The notes: generated by a model from the letters alone, not told the origin. 64,000 nucleotides of DNA from Kutzneria sp035492655 (GCA_035492655.1 DATJJB010000383.1:1-64000); one strand, 5' to 3'. Counted from the first letter of the stretch, positions 8,001-17,471 are shown. Numbers and translations are program-made.

Positions 8001-9164
8001 TCAGGAAAGCAACGCGCTGGCGTAGTGGTCGGCGTTGTCCCGCACGCCGGGCAGCACGTAGAAGTAGCCGCCGCCGAACGGCGTGACGTAATCGGTCAAC
8101 GGCTCGCCGTTCAGGCGGTTCTGCACGGTCTCGAACTGCTTGGCGATGTCCTGTTGGTAGCAGCAGAACAACAAGCCGGCGTCGATCGTGCCGTTGGGCT
8201 GGAAACCGCGGTCGTAGTTGAACGGCCGGCGCAGGATGCGCGCGGTGTTCGGCGTGCGGGGGTTGGCCAGTCGGATGTGCGAGTCGACCGGGATCACCTT
8301 GCCGTCGGGATCCTTGGCGTAGTCCGGGATGTCGGTCTCGGCGCTGCCGTCCAGCGGCGCGCCGCTGTCCCGCCGCCGGCCGAACATCCGTTCCTGCTCG
8401 GAGATCGACACCCGGTCCCAGAACTCGAGCTGCATCCGGATGAACCGCACCACCTGGAAGCTGCTGCCGTCTGCCCGCCAGACCACCTCCGCGGTCGGCT
8501 GGGAGATGCCGTCCTTGAACCCCAACAGGTTGCGCGGCGTGCCGGCCGGTCGTGGCGGCGAGCCGAAACCGTCGAGGCGGTAGCGGGGCTGCATGCCGTC
8601 GCGGGTGTGCCGGGTCAGGTCCCGCAGCGCGTGGTGCACGGTGTCGATGTTGTTGGCGCAGATCTGGAGCATGACATCGCCGTGGCACCAGGCGGGTTCC
8701 AGCACGTCGTCCGGGAAGGTGGGCATCGCCGTCAGTCCGTCGGGCTTGCGCAGGCCGTAGCGGGAGTCGAACAGCGAGGCGCCGACCGACACCGTGACGG
8801 TCAGACCGTCGGCCGGCACCGTCGGACCGAGCACGGCACTGTCCGACGGCGGCGCGCCGACGCCAAGATCCGGCGGTGTGCCACCGGCGGTGAGGAAGCG
8901 GGCCCGGTCGGTCAGCGCCTTGAACATGGCGGTCAGGCCGGCCCGATCGGCCGCGGTGGCGTCGAAGGCCGCGAAGGTGCCGAAGCGTTGCGGCGGAATG
9001 TCCACGCCGGACTGTCGTGGCCCGTGGAACGGGTACGACTGCGGAACCTCGGGCGCGGCAACGGTGTCCGCCCGTGCGCCGGCCGCGGCGAGGCCGCCGA
9101 CCAGCGCGGAGCCGGCGACACCGGCGCCGGTGCCCTGGAGGAAGCGGCGGCGGCTCAGCGACAT
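8001..9164 (-). CDS. efeB: Dye-decolourising peroxidase EfeB, Tat-exported
   Basis: A 387-residue DyP-type haem peroxidase. The N-terminus LSRRRFLQGTGAG is a twin-arginine signal followed by a hydrophobic stretch and an AGA-RA cleavage region. GFKDGISQP (215-223) holds the distal catalytic Asp of the GxxDG motif, and DSHIRLANPR holds the likely haem-ligand His. In EfeUOB systems this protein acts with EfeO and EfeU in ferrous iron uptake or haem-iron release outside the membrane. It starts 13 bases after the EfeU-EfeO fusion gene with a good AAGGAG site, so the two form one operon, presumably under the iron box upstream. Confidence 0.9.
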   Translation of the reverse strand: MSLSRRRFLQGTGAGVAGSALVGGLAAAGARADTVAAPEVPQSYPFHGPRQSGVDIPPQRFGTFAAFDATAADRAGLTAMFKALTDRARFLTAGGTPPDLGVGAPPSDSAVLGPTVPADGLTVTVSVGASLFDSRYGLRKPDGLTAMPTFPDDVLEPAWCHGDVMLQICANNIDTVHHALRDLTRHTRDGMQPRYRLDGFGSPPRPAGTPRNLLGFKDGISQPTAEVVWRADGSSFQVVRFIRMQLEFWDRVSISEQERMFGRRRDSGAPLDGSAETDIPDYAKDPDGKVIPVDSHIRLANPRTPNTARILRRPFNYDRGFQPNGTIDAGLLFCCYQQDIAKQFETVQNRLNGEPLTDYVTPFGGGYFYVLPGVRDNADHYASALLS

Positions 9165-9177
9165 GGCAGGGGCTCCT

Positions 9178-11124
9178 TCAGCTCGCGCGAACTTCGAGCA
9201 GGGTCGGGATGGCGGACAGGGTTTCCACGGCAGCGCCGACGCGGGCGTCCACCACTGTTCGGTTGCCGGTTCCGCAGGCCGCCGTCACCGCGGCGAGCTG
9301 CGTGCGGGCGGCGGCGACCAGGCCGGGCTTGCGGTCGTCGAGCAGCGGCTGTAGTCGGTCCAGCACCGCGTTCGTGGCCTCGACATCCGCCGCCACCAAG
9401 GCGAACGTCGTGCCGGAGCCTTGATCGGTGAGGCCGTTGAGGGTGCGCCGCAACGCGTCTTCCAGGATCTCGTGCGCCCGCAGCGGCAGGTCGGTCGGCG
9501 CGAACGTCAGTTTCTGGCGCAGCGTCTGGACGTCCTGCCGGAGCTTGGCGGCGACCGGCGAGAGCTGGGCGGTCGATTGTCCGTGCCACAGGCCGTATTC
9601 GATGCGGTGCAGGCCGGTGAAGTCGGGATCGGCCACGCCCTGGGGCCGTCCGTGCGGCAGGCCGTCGATCGCCACGCCCAGGTCCTCGAACTGCCCGTAC
9701 GCGGCACCGAGCCGCTCCCAGGTCAGCTGCGCCGTCAGCCAGGCCGCCCTCGCGCCCTCGACATCACCGGCGTCGATCTTGGCCGCCAGCTCGCCGGTTT
9801 GACCGTCCAATGTGGACAGCTGGTCCGACAGGTAGGACGTGAAGGAGTCGGCCGGTCCCTTGAGTTCCTTCTCCGACACCGGCGCGACGGCCGGCACGGC
9901 CGATCCGCCGGAGCCGCCGGTGACCGCCGCGACGGGCGACACCTGGTCCAGCTCGCCCGGAACCAGGCAGCGCCAGCTGTACTGGCCGGCCGGCAGGTCG
10001 ACGGTGATGGATCGGCGGGTGCCGGGGCCGAGGCCCTCGATCTCGCCGATCACGCCGCCGTCGGTGGCCCGGATCAGGTAGATCTCGCCACCGTGCCCGG
10101 ACTTGTTGACCACGGCGATGGTCGACGAGCCGGCGGTGGCGCCGGCCCAGTCCTGGGCACAGCCTTCGGCCGTGATGGTGACCTGCGTCGTGGAGCCGCC
10201 ACCGGACGGCGATGTGACCAGCGCGAACACGCCGACGGCCAGCAGCGGCAGGACGACCGCCGCGGTCGCGTACACCCACCGCGGCAGCCGGCGAACCGAC
10301 CGCTCGGCCGGGGCGGCCGTCACAGCGGGCTTGCGTAGGAACACCACCAGCACCGTGATCAGGTAGGCCAGGTAGACCGCGACCTGGAGCACGGTCATCC
10401 GCGGCGCGAGGTTGGTGATGCCGGAGATCAGCGACACCCACCAGCTGTCCGTGGAGACGACCGTGGACAGGTCGAACGCCGTCCAGTTCCGGCCCGGGAT
10501 CAGGCCGGCGGTCTGGAGCTCGCCGACGCCGTAGGCCAGCACGCCGGCCGCGATGACGATCAGCAGCACCGCCGTGCGGGAGAAGAAGACGCCGAGGTTG
10601 ACCCGCACGCTGGCCCGCACGATCAGCCAGCACAGCAGGAACGACGCCGACAGGCCGACCGCCGCCCCGATCAGCGGCGCGATCGTGTCGCCGGACGCCT
10701 GCACGGTCGTCCACAGGAACAGCGCCGTCTCCAGGCCTTCACGGGCCACCGCGAGGAACGCCGTCGTGGCCAGCGCGCCGGCCCCGATCTCGGCCGCGTG
10801 GCCGATCTTCTCCCGCAGCTCGCCGGACAGCCCGCGGGCGGCGCGGCGCATCCAGAAGATCATCCACGTGACGAGCACGATCGCCACCAGGCTCAGCAGC
10901 CCGCCGAACACCGCCTGCGCGGTGATCGTCAGCTCGGCCCGGGAGAACGCCAGCACCGCGCCGAACCCCAGCGACAGCAGGCCCGCCGCCAGCACCCCCA
11001 GCCAGATCGGCGCGGGTCCCTTGCCGGTGCGGCGCACCGCGGCCAGCAGGATGCCGACCACCAGGCCGATCTCCAGCCCTTCACGCAGGCCGATGACCAG
11101 GTTGGGCAGCCCGTCGACCCACAC
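9178..11124 (-). CDS. EfeU-EfeO fusion: ferrous iron permease plus periplasmic-type domain
   Basis: A 648-residue protein that joins two Efe components. Residues 1-285 are an FTR1/EfeU permease with about seven membrane spans and two REGLE iron-binding motifs (14-18 and 128-132). After a further membrane segment near 290-305, a cupredoxin-like domain (about 315-400) and an M75 imelysin-type domain (about 420-645, GLHRIEYGLW) follow, as in EfeO. Separate efeU and efeO genes are the textbook form; fused forms are known in some actinomycetes. The start is GTG with GAAGGGGC about 8 bases upstream. EfeB is encoded directly downstream. Confidence 0.9.
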   Translation of the reverse strand: MWVDGLPNLVIGLREGLEIGLVVGILLAAVRRTGKGPAPIWLGVLAAGLLSLGFGAVLAFSRAELTITAQAVFGGLLSLVAIVLVTWMIFWMRRAARGLSGELREKIGHAAEIGAGALATTAFLAVAREGLETALFLWTTVQASGDTIAPLIGAAVGLSASFLLCWLIVRASVRVNLGVFFSRTAVLLIVIAAGVLAYGVGELQTAGLIPGRNWTAFDLSTVVSTDSWWVSLISGITNLAPRMTVLQVAVYLAYLITVLVVFLRKPAVTAAPAERSVRRLPRWVYATAAVVLPLLAVGVFALVTSPSGGGSTTQVTITAEGCAQDWAGATAGSSTIAVVNKSGHGGEIYLIRATDGGVIGEIEGLGPGTRRSITVDLPAGQYSWRCLVPGELDQVSPVAAVTGGSGGSAVPAVAPVSEKELKGPADSFTSYLSDQLSTLDGQTGELAAKIDAGDVEGARAAWLTAQLTWERLGAAYGQFEDLGVAIDGLPHGRPQGVADPDFTGLHRIEYGLWHGQSTAQLSPVAAKLRQDVQTLRQKLTFAPTDLPLRAHEILEDALRRTLNGLTDQGSGTTFALVAADVEATNAVLDRLQPLLDDRKPGLVAAARTQLAAVTAACGTGNRTVVDARVGAAVETLSAIPTLLEVRAS

Positions 11125-11137
11125 CGCGCCACGCCCC

Positions 11138-11156
11138 TTCGGTTAGGCTCACTTAA
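11138..11156 (-). promoter_or_regulatory. DmdR/IdeR-type iron box
   Basis: On the plus strand the site reads TTCGGTTAGGCTCACTTAA, 17 of 19 matches to the streptomycete iron-box consensus TTAGGTTAGGCTCACCTAA. It ends only 14 bases before the EfeU-EfeO start codon, so a bound repressor would block the promoter or the start of transcription. This predicts expression under low iron. Confidence 0.8.
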
Positions 11157-11194
11157 CCCCGACGCGGATGCTACACACCTGTAGAAGGCAACCC

Positions 11195-12811
11195 TTACCA
11201 GCTGTGTGTGAAGACACCGCCCACTGCCGTCGCGAGTACCGGGATGGCGTGGATGTCCGACACGGCGACCTCGGCCGGATGCGCTTCCAGGAACACCATG
11301 TCGGCCAACTGCCCGGGCACCAGGCGACCCTTGCACGCCTCCTGCCCGGTCACCCGACCGGAGCCGACGGTGGCGGCGTGGACGGCCTCCGTAGGGGTGA
11401 GCCGCTCGTCGGGTGCATACAGGATTCCGTCTTCGGTAAGGCGTTCTACGAAAGCCTGGATACCGCTGAGCGGCGCGCCGGGGGCGACGGGCCGGTCGGA
11501 GCTGAGGGCGACGGGGAGGCCGGCGTCGAGGAGGCTGCGAGCGCGGTGGGACCAGAGGCTGCGGGCGGGACCAATGGCCCGGCGCATGCCTTCGCCGAAG
11601 GCGGGTAGGAAGTTCGGCTGCACCACACAGGCGACACTGAGCGAAGCGAGCCTGGCGACCTGGTCAGGCCGGACGACGGTGCCGTGCTCGACGCGGTTGG
11701 GGACGAGACGGCGGCCGTGCCGGGTGATGGCTTCCTCGATGACGTCGAGCGCGACATCGAGGGCGGCGTCGCCGACGGCGTGCAACGCGAGCGACCAGCC
11801 GGCGGCGTAGGCGGCCAGGACGCGACGGCGCAGCGTCTCGGCGTCTTCCTGGAGGTAGCCGTGGTTGTCGGGACAGCCCTCGTAATGCTCGGTCAGTTGG
11901 GCGGTACGGCCCAGGATCGACCCGTCGGTGAAGACCTTGACCGGACCGAGTTGAAGGAAATCGTCGCCCCAGCCGGTGCGAATGCCGGTGCCGAGACCCA
12001 GACGGGCGGGCTCGTCCGCATGCCCGTCTATGCCGGCCAGGGCGTCGATGACCGGCATGACCTGCATCCGGGTCCGCAGCACGCCGTGCTCCCGGGCGTT
12101 CTGGTACGCGGCCAACTCCCCCGGCGCATGCCCGATCCAGCCGCCGGCCACGCCGCAGTCGGTGACGCTGGTGAGCCCCTCCCGGGCGTACTGGGCGGTG
12201 GCCAAATCCAGCGCCCGCTCGATCACGTCCAAGGGGTACGGCAGGAGCACGTCCTGTACGAACGCCATGGCCCGTTCCTCAAGGACACCGGTGGGCCGGC
12301 CGGTCTCGTCCAGCACGACCCGCCCACCGTCGATCTCCCGGTCACCGACGGCGGTGCGCCGCAGGCCCTCGCCGTTGAGCTGGCAGGAATGCCCGGAGGC
12401 GTGCTTGATCCAGACCGGCCGGCCGCCGCTGACCCGGTCGAGCACGTCACGGTCCGGGACAGCGCCATGCAACAGCACGGGGTTGAAGCCGGCGGCGATG
12501 ATCCAGTCATCCGGCCCGCCATCGCCGGCACGGTCCCCGATCGCCCGGTACACGTCGTCAAGGGACGTCACGCCGGACAGGTCGGTCTCCAGCAACGTCA
12601 TCCCGAACCAGACGCTGTGCGCGTGCGCGTCGTTGAAACCGGGCAGCACGACGCCGCCACGAGCGTCCACCCGCTCCCGTGCCCGCAGTCCCTCGACATC
12701 CCGGCCCACGGCCAGGATCCGGCCACCGGCGACCGCGAGGGAGTCCACAATGGACTCCGCCGGGTCGCCGGTGTGGATCCGCCCGTTCTCGATGATCAGG
12801 TCGACCTCCAT
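11195..12811 (-). CDS. Amidohydrolase family protein, YtcJ-like
   Basis: A 538-residue metal-dependent hydrolase. The small composite beta domain at both ends (MEVDLIIENGRIHTGD; LADMVFLEAHP) flanks a TIM-barrel domain. Metal-binding motifs are NDAHAH (about 59-64), a VKVFTDGSILGRTA segment, LHAVGDAALD and a later LSSDRPVAPG. These match the YtcJ/exoenzyme regulatory protein AepA group, whose substrates are mostly unknown; some hydrolyse formamide-type bonds. It lies upstream of the iron-uptake operon but is separated by the iron box, so it has its own promoter. Confidence 0.8.
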   Translation of the reverse strand: MEVDLIIENGRIHTGDPAESIVDSLAVAGGRILAVGRDVEGLRARERVDARGGVVLPGFNDAHAHSVWFGMTLLETDLSGVTSLDDVYRAIGDRAGDGGPDDWIIAAGFNPVLLHGAVPDRDVLDRVSGGRPVWIKHASGHSCQLNGEGLRRTAVGDREIDGGRVVLDETGRPTGVLEERAMAFVQDVLLPYPLDVIERALDLATAQYAREGLTSVTDCGVAGGWIGHAPGELAAYQNAREHGVLRTRMQVMPVIDALAGIDGHADEPARLGLGTGIRTGWGDDFLQLGPVKVFTDGSILGRTAQLTEHYEGCPDNHGYLQEDAETLRRRVLAAYAAGWSLALHAVGDAALDVALDVIEEAITRHGRRLVPNRVEHGTVVRPDQVARLASLSVACVVQPNFLPAFGEGMRRAIGPARSLWSHRARSLLDAGLPVALSSDRPVAPGAPLSGIQAFVERLTEDGILYAPDERLTPTEAVHAATVGSGRVTGQEACKGRLVPGQLADMVFLEAHPAEVAVSDIHAIPVLATAVGGVFTHSW

Positions 12812-12818
12812 CCGCCGG

Positions 12819-13184
12819 TTATACGCCCTGGTATCCCGAGCAGACGATGCGAATGGTGTCGATCCGGTCGTCCCGCGACGTGTAGTACGCCTGCTGCTCC
12901 ACGACCCGATCGGCCTCCGCGTTGCGCACGCGGAACCGGTAGCCGACCTCCTGGCAGTCGCCGACCTGGCCGGTGCTGACCGAGCAGAGCTCGATGTCGC
13001 CCTGGTGCGTCCCGAACCACGGGCCGAGGATGATCTTGTCGACGACCTCGTCGGCGTCGGTCGACGCCCAGTGCCGGCCCGGGGTGAGCGCCTCGAAGGC
13101 CACCGAGTCGGCCAGCACGGCGCGCAGGGCGCCGGCGTCGCGGGCGGCGATGGCGCGGGCGAACACTTCGCCTTGAGTGGTCAT
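12819..13184 (-). CDS. NTF2-like (SnoaL-type) small protein
   Basis: A 121-residue protein with the alpha+beta cone pattern of the NTF2-like superfamily: an N-terminal helix pair (EVFARAIAARDAGALRAVLADSVAFEALTPG) then strands. Such proteins can be isomerases, hydratases, polyketide cyclases or non-enzymatic ligand binders. It has no motif that fixes a reaction. The ATG at 13184 is chosen because GGAAGGGG precedes it; an earlier in-frame start would add an Arg-rich stretch. It lies just upstream of the amidohydrolase gene with a 7-base gap, so the two are probably co-transcribed. Confidence 0.6.
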   Translation of the reverse strand: MTTQGEVFARAIAARDAGALRAVLADSVAFEALTPGRHWASTDADEVVDKIILGPWFGTHQGDIELCSVSTGQVGDCQEVGYRFRVRNAEADRVVEQQAYYTSRDDRIDTIRIVCSGYQGV

Positions 13185-13256
13185 TGGAGTCCCCTTCCGT
13201 CGCCAACGAGCCTGGCGGTCACGGGGGCGCCGAAGCATGGGGCACTCGCCCCATCT

Positions 13257-14795
13257 TCAACCGGAGAACGCTCCGGTCAGCCCGTGTTCCAGGGCGAAAA
13301 GCCCGGCCCCGGTGCGGTTGGAGACGCCGATCTTGGCGTAGATGTGCTCCACGTGGTTGCGGACGGTCTTCTCGCTGATCACCAGCAGGCCGGCGATCTC
13401 CCGGTTGGGCCGGCCGGCGGCGACCAGCCGCAGCACCTCGACCTCACGGCCGGTCAGCCCGGCCGGGAAGGCCTTGCGTTGGCGGACCGGATGTCCGGCG
13501 GCTTGCAGCACCGCCTCCACGGCCTGCGCGTCCAACCGGGACTCCCGGGCCTGACGTCGCAGGATCTCGGCGGCGTCGTCGGGCCCGTACGGGCCTCGGT
13601 GCGGCCGCATCTCCGTCAGCGCGTGATACGTGTCGGCCGCCCCGAGCAGCCGGGCCAGCGGAGCCAGCGCCGCGCCGGCCGCGCCGAGCGGGTAGCCCGA
13701 GCCGTCCAGGCGCTCGTGGTGGGCAGCGGCGATAGCGGCGACCTGCTCCAGGCCCGGCACGCGGCGCAGGATGCGGCCGGTGAGGTAGGGATGCAGCCGC
13801 ACCCGCTCCCATTCAGCTTCGGTCAGCGGCCCCGGCTTTTCCCACAGCGAGTTGGGCACGCCCATGCGGCCGAGGTCGTGCACCAACGCGGCCCGCCGCA
13901 CCAGGCGCACGTCCGGCTCGGGCAGGCCGCAGCCACGAGCGGCCTGTGCCGCCAGCTCGGCCACGCCACGGGAATGCCCGATGGTGAAGGGGCACTTGAG
14001 GTCGGCGAAGTCGCCGATCGCCAGCAGCAGGTCGTCCAGCTCCGCCTCGGTCAGCGAGCTGGTGTTGTCCGGGGCCTGGCGCAGCGCGGCCGTCCACACG
14101 TCGTCGTCGAGCAGACCCTCCAGGTCCGTGGACTCGAACGCCTCGACCACCGCGGGGTCGAACTGGCTGCCGGCGCGGGACTTCGCCATCGCCACGGCGG
14201 CGTCCACACCGTCCTGCCGCAGGAACACCTCGGCCACCTCGGCCAGGTGCACGATCCGCATCTCGATCGGGATGTCGTCGCCGCTACGACCGCCGGGCAG
14301 TCCCGAGCCGTCGTACCGCTCGAACGTGCAGGCCAGCGCCTCGCGGACACGGTCGCCCAGCCCCAGCCGGTCGGCCAACCCGGCCGCGGAGGAGCAGTGC
14401 GAGTGGATCAGGTCGGACAGCCGGCCCTTGATCTTGACGAAGAACGCGGCCGCGGTCAGGCCCCGGCTGAGCGGCCCCTGATCCTGGCCGACATGCGTGG
14501 CCAGCAGCCGCAGGAACGGCAGGCCCTGCCAGTTCACCTGGTAGGAGTCGGCGCGGTAGGCGATGTCGTCGCCGAACCAGCGCGACAATTCGTGCGAATC
14601 GGCATGGCAGCCGATCCAGGCCACCAGGGTGGCGTAGAAGGCCGTGCCCCGCTGGGTGTCGTCGAGGCCGAGCCGGTCGGCCAGCCGGGTGGCGATCAGC
14701 GCCGCCCGCAGCATGTGCTCCATCGGTTGGCCCAGGCCGAGGTCGATGGCCAGCGACAGGGACGCCAGCACTTCGGCACGGCGCGGACCGGACAT
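13257..14795 (-). CDS. HD-GYP domain protein with C-terminal LuxR DNA-binding domain
   Basis: A 512-residue protein. The middle holds an HD-GYP phosphohydrolase domain: HSRGVAELA, the VHDLGRMGVP metal-binding HD motif, KPGPLTEAEWERVRLHP and HHERLDGSGYPLG. An earlier repeat with FERYDGSGLPGG near residue 160 suggests a duplicated half. The last 65 residues (LTGREVEVLRLVAAGRPNRE) are a LuxR/GerE helix-turn-helix. HD-GYP domains usually cleave cyclic dinucleotides or sense ligands; joined to LuxR they make one-component regulators common in actinomycetes. The ATG at 14795 has AGGAGG 5 bases upstream; two in-frame GTG codons lie just before it. Target genes are unknown. Confidence 0.8.
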   Translation of the reverse strand: MSGPRRAEVLASLSLAIDLGLGQPMEHMLRAALIATRLADRLGLDDTQRGTAFYATLVAWIGCHADSHELSRWFGDDIAYRADSYQVNWQGLPFLRLLATHVGQDQGPLSRGLTAAAFFVKIKGRLSDLIHSHCSSAAGLADRLGLGDRVREALACTFERYDGSGLPGGRSGDDIPIEMRIVHLAEVAEVFLRQDGVDAAVAMAKSRAGSQFDPAVVEAFESTDLEGLLDDDVWTAALRQAPDNTSSLTEAELDDLLLAIGDFADLKCPFTIGHSRGVAELAAQAARGCGLPEPDVRLVRRAALVHDLGRMGVPNSLWEKPGPLTEAEWERVRLHPYLTGRILRRVPGLEQVAAIAAAHHERLDGSGYPLGAAGAALAPLARLLGAADTYHALTEMRPHRGPYGPDDAAEILRRQARESRLDAQAVEAVLQAAGHPVRQRKAFPAGLTGREVEVLRLVAAGRPNREIAGLLVISEKTVRNHVEHIYAKIGVSNRTGAGLFALEHGLTGAFSG

Positions 14796-14878
14796 CACCA
14801 CCTCCTGACCAGCATCAACACATCGTCACAGCCCGGTGACGCGTTTCACCGGGGCCGAATGTGGATATTTCTCGTGTC

Positions 14879-15247
14879 ATGTCCGGCCCACACAGCGCTG
14901 CGCAGCCCGCCTTCGACGTCCGCCAGGAGACCGTCGGGTCGGCCACCGTCCTGCACGTCACCGGGGAGATCGACACCGACACCGCTCCCCTGCTCCGCGG
15001 GTACCTCGCGGTGGCGCGGCTCGACACCACCGCCGCGGCGCCGCTGGTCGTCGACCTCAGCGGCGTCACCTACATGGCATCCCCCGGCCTGTCGGTGCTC
15101 ATCGAGGCTCACAACGAGCACCGGCGCGGACACACCCGCCTCCTGGTGGTCGCCGGGTCCCGCGCGACGCGGGTCCCGATCATGACGACCGGCCTGCACG
15201 CCCAACTGGACGTGGTGATCACTCTGGACCAGGCGCTGCCGTCGTGA
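14879..15247 (+). CDS. STAS-domain anti-sigma factor antagonist
   Basis: A 122-residue single-domain STAS protein. The core LVVDLSGVTYMASPGLSVLIEA matches the region with the phosphorylated Ser in SpoIIAA/RsbV-type antagonists (MASPG for the usual LDSSG). Such proteins bind an anti-sigma kinase when unphosphorylated and so release a sigma factor. No kinase or sigma partner is adjacent. The start is uncertain: the ATG at 14879 is taken, while a GTG at 14861 would add six residues; neither has a strong ribosome-binding site. Its 3' end overlaps that of the facing NB-ARC gene by 29 bases. Confidence 0.75.
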   Translation: MSGPHSAAQPAFDVRQETVGSATVLHVTGEIDTDTAPLLRGYLAVARLDTTAAAPLVVDLSGVTYMASPGLSVLIEAHNEHRRGHTRLLVVAGSRATRVPIMTTGLHAQLDVVITLDQALPS

Positions 15248-17471
15248 GGGCCTCGATCAGGCGTCGAACCTCGTCGGCGTCGCCGGTGGCCCCGGTCTGC
15301 ACGAAGGCGGCGAGCGCTTGTCGTTGGCACGTCAGGGCTTCCTCGCGTCTGCCCTGCACGGCGTGTATCCGGCCGAGCTGGGTCAGCGTCAGACCCTCGC
15401 CGTGCCGATCGCCGATCTCCCGGCGCAGCGCCAGCGCACGCCGGTGGCAGTCCGCTGCTTCGTCCCATCGCTCAAGTCCCTGGTACACCAACGCCATGTT
15501 GTGCCAGGCACGGCCGGTACGCAGCCGATCCCCGCTGTAGGGCGACAGATCGAGCGCCTGCCGTAAGTACTCGACGGCCTCGGCCGCCCGGCCGGTCTGC
15601 TGCAACACGGCACCGAGGTTGGTCAGCACGCCACCCTCGACCTGCGGATCGCCCAGCTCCCGCGCGCAGTCGAGGGCCTGCCGGTAGCGGGACTCGGCGG
15701 CTTCGTAGCGGTGGTGGAGCGCCGCCACGAAGCCGAGGTTGTTCAAGGCTCTGGCCATCTGGTAGCGCTCCTGCTGCTCGGACGCCATGGCCAGGGCCTG
15801 CTCCCAAGCGGCCTCGGCGTCCTCGAACCGCCCGCGCTGATAACTGATCCCGCCGATGTTGATCAACGCCTTGGCCTGGCCGAGCCGGTCGCCGGTGCGC
15901 TGGCACAGGGCCAGCACCTGACCGTGGTAGTCGCCGGCCACGTCGTACCACTGGAGTTCCTGATGGGCGATGCCGAGCGCGGTGAGGTTCTGTGCCTCAG
16001 CCCTCCGGTCGCCGCGCCGCAACGCCGCCGCGAGACCGAACTTGGCCACCGTGATCCACTCGTCCGGATGGTTGCGCAGCTCGAAGAACGGGTGCAGCGC
16101 CGCCGCGATCTCGCCGGTCAGCTCGTCCAGTCCGCACCGCGCCGTCAGGCTCACCACCGGGATCAGGTTCGGGCGTTCGTTCTCCAGCCACGCCACCGCG
16201 TCGCCGCGGCCCCCGAAGAGCCACGATCTTTCCTCGGCGCGCGTACGGGAATCGAGGTGGGTGAACGCGGCCTTGACCGTGTCCCGGTAGTTCGTCAGCA
16301 GTCGCGTGACGGCAGCGGCCCGGTCGGCCGGCTGCTCGTCGGTTTCGCAGCACTGGCCGGCGTAAAGCCGGACCAGGTCGTGGAATCGGTAGCAGTCGGG
16401 CATGATCGACGGGCCGAGCAGGTGGGCCCGGCACAGGCCGTCCGCGAGTCGCTTGGCGACGTTCGCCGGCACGTCGGCCAGCGCCGCGATCGCGCCGAGG
16501 GCGAGGTGCGGGCCGGGATGCAGGGACAGCAGCCGGAACAGCCGCGCCAGGCTCGGCGGCAGGCGTCGATAGGACGTGTCGAAGGCGGCCCGGACCGCCA
16601 CCGATTCCCCGTACGAGAGCTCGTCGAGCCGGTCGGTGGCCGCGCCGACGGTCCGCACCAGCCGGTCGATGCCCTGCCCGGGTTGATCGGCCAGCAGCTC
16701 GGCGACGATCCGCAGGGCCAGCGGCAGGCCCTCGCACAGCTGGGCCAGCCTGGTGGCCTGGCGCGGTTCGTCGGTCACCCTGGTGTCGCCGGGAATCGCC
16801 GTCGCCAGCGCCTGCGCGAGGACTTCGACGGCATCACCGTCCCGGAGGACACCCAGTTCGACGCGTCGCGCGCCGGGCACCGGCAGGTTGTCCCGGCTGG
16901 TGATCAGCATCCGGTGCGCCGGGCTGCCCGGCCGCAAAGCGTTGGCCTGCGCCACATCCGAGACGTTGTCGGCCAGCACCAGCACCCGTTGGCCCTGGTC
17001 GGCCAGCTCGGCCAGGCGCGAGCGGTAGTGGTTCTCCCGCTCGCCCCGCGTGCCCGGCACGTGCTCGACGCCCAGTGCGCTCAACATCGCCAGCAGCGCC
17101 GCGTCCGGCGACACGCCGCCGGCCGGGTCGTAACCGTGCAGATCGATGAACAGCACGCCGCCGGGAAACCAGCCGGCCGCCACGGCTTCGTGCGCCACCC
17201 GCACGGCCAGCGCCGTCTTGCCGATCCCGGCCAGTCCGGTGATCGTCGCGACGCTCGGCCCCTTCGCCGCGGGGTCGAGCAGCGCCGCCAGCCCGGCCTG
17301 TTCGTCGAGGCGACCGGTGAAACCCACCTCGGCCGGCAGGCCGGCCAACGCCACCGGCACCGGCGGCGCGAGGTTCACCACGTCGATGTGCCCGGCCTGC
17401 ACCACATTGCCGGTGATCGCGCCGGTGATGACGTTGTTCGTGGACCGCACGGGTTCCTGCGCCGACGCCAT
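15219..17471 (-). CDS. NB-ARC ATPase with C-terminal TPR repeats
   Basis: A 750-residue STAND-class ATPase. It starts with a short motif (NNVITGAITGNVVQAGHIDVVNL region, about 12-34) seen before many actinomycete STAND proteins. The P-loop GLAGIGKT is at 79-86, followed by VLFIDLHGYDP, RMLITSRDN and GLPLALRIVAELL as in NB-ARC domains. A winged-helix-like part follows, then about seven TPR repeats at roughly 480-735. It lacks the N-terminal DNA-binding domain of SARP/AfsR proteins, so it is not a SARP activator. It may be a signal sensor or a conflict-system protein. The ATG at 17471 has GAGG 8 bases upstream; a longer start is possible. Confidence 0.8.
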   Translation of the reverse strand: MASAQEPVRSTNNVITGAITGNVVQAGHIDVVNLAPPVPVALAGLPAEVGFTGRLDEQAGLAALLDPAAKGPSVATITGLAGIGKTALAVRVAHEAVAAGWFPGGVLFIDLHGYDPAGGVSPDAALLAMLSALGVEHVPGTRGERENHYRSRLAELADQGQRVLVLADNVSDVAQANALRPGSPAHRMLITSRDNLPVPGARRVELGVLRDGDAVEVLAQALATAIPGDTRVTDEPRQATRLAQLCEGLPLALRIVAELLADQPGQGIDRLVRTVGAATDRLDELSYGESVAVRAAFDTSYRRLPPSLARLFRLLSLHPGPHLALGAIAALADVPANVAKRLADGLCRAHLLGPSIMPDCYRFHDLVRLYAGQCCETDEQPADRAAAVTRLLTNYRDTVKAAFTHLDSRTRAEERSWLFGGRGDAVAWLENERPNLIPVVSLTARCGLDELTGEIAAALHPFFELRNHPDEWITVAKFGLAAALRRGDRRAEAQNLTALGIAHQELQWYDVAGDYHGQVLALCQRTGDRLGQAKALINIGGISYQRGRFEDAEAAWEQALAMASEQQERYQMARALNNLGFVAALHHRYEAAESRYRQALDCARELGDPQVEGGVLTNLGAVLQQTGRAAEAVEYLRQALDLSPYSGDRLRTGRAWHNMALVYQGLERWDEAADCHRRALALRREIGDRHGEGLTLTQLGRIHAVQGRREEALTCQRQALAAFVQTGATGDADEVRRLIEALTTAAPGPE

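Noticed and set aside
11976..15185. A plus-strand open frame of over 1000 codons
   Set aside because: It lies opposite three well-supported genes and its translation is repetitive Arg/Gly/Pro sequence without domains; high-GC DNA gives such antisense frames.
15219..17471. SARP/AfsR-type pathway activator
   Set aside because: NB-ARC and TPR parts match, but the N-terminal DNA-binding and BTAD domains are absent.
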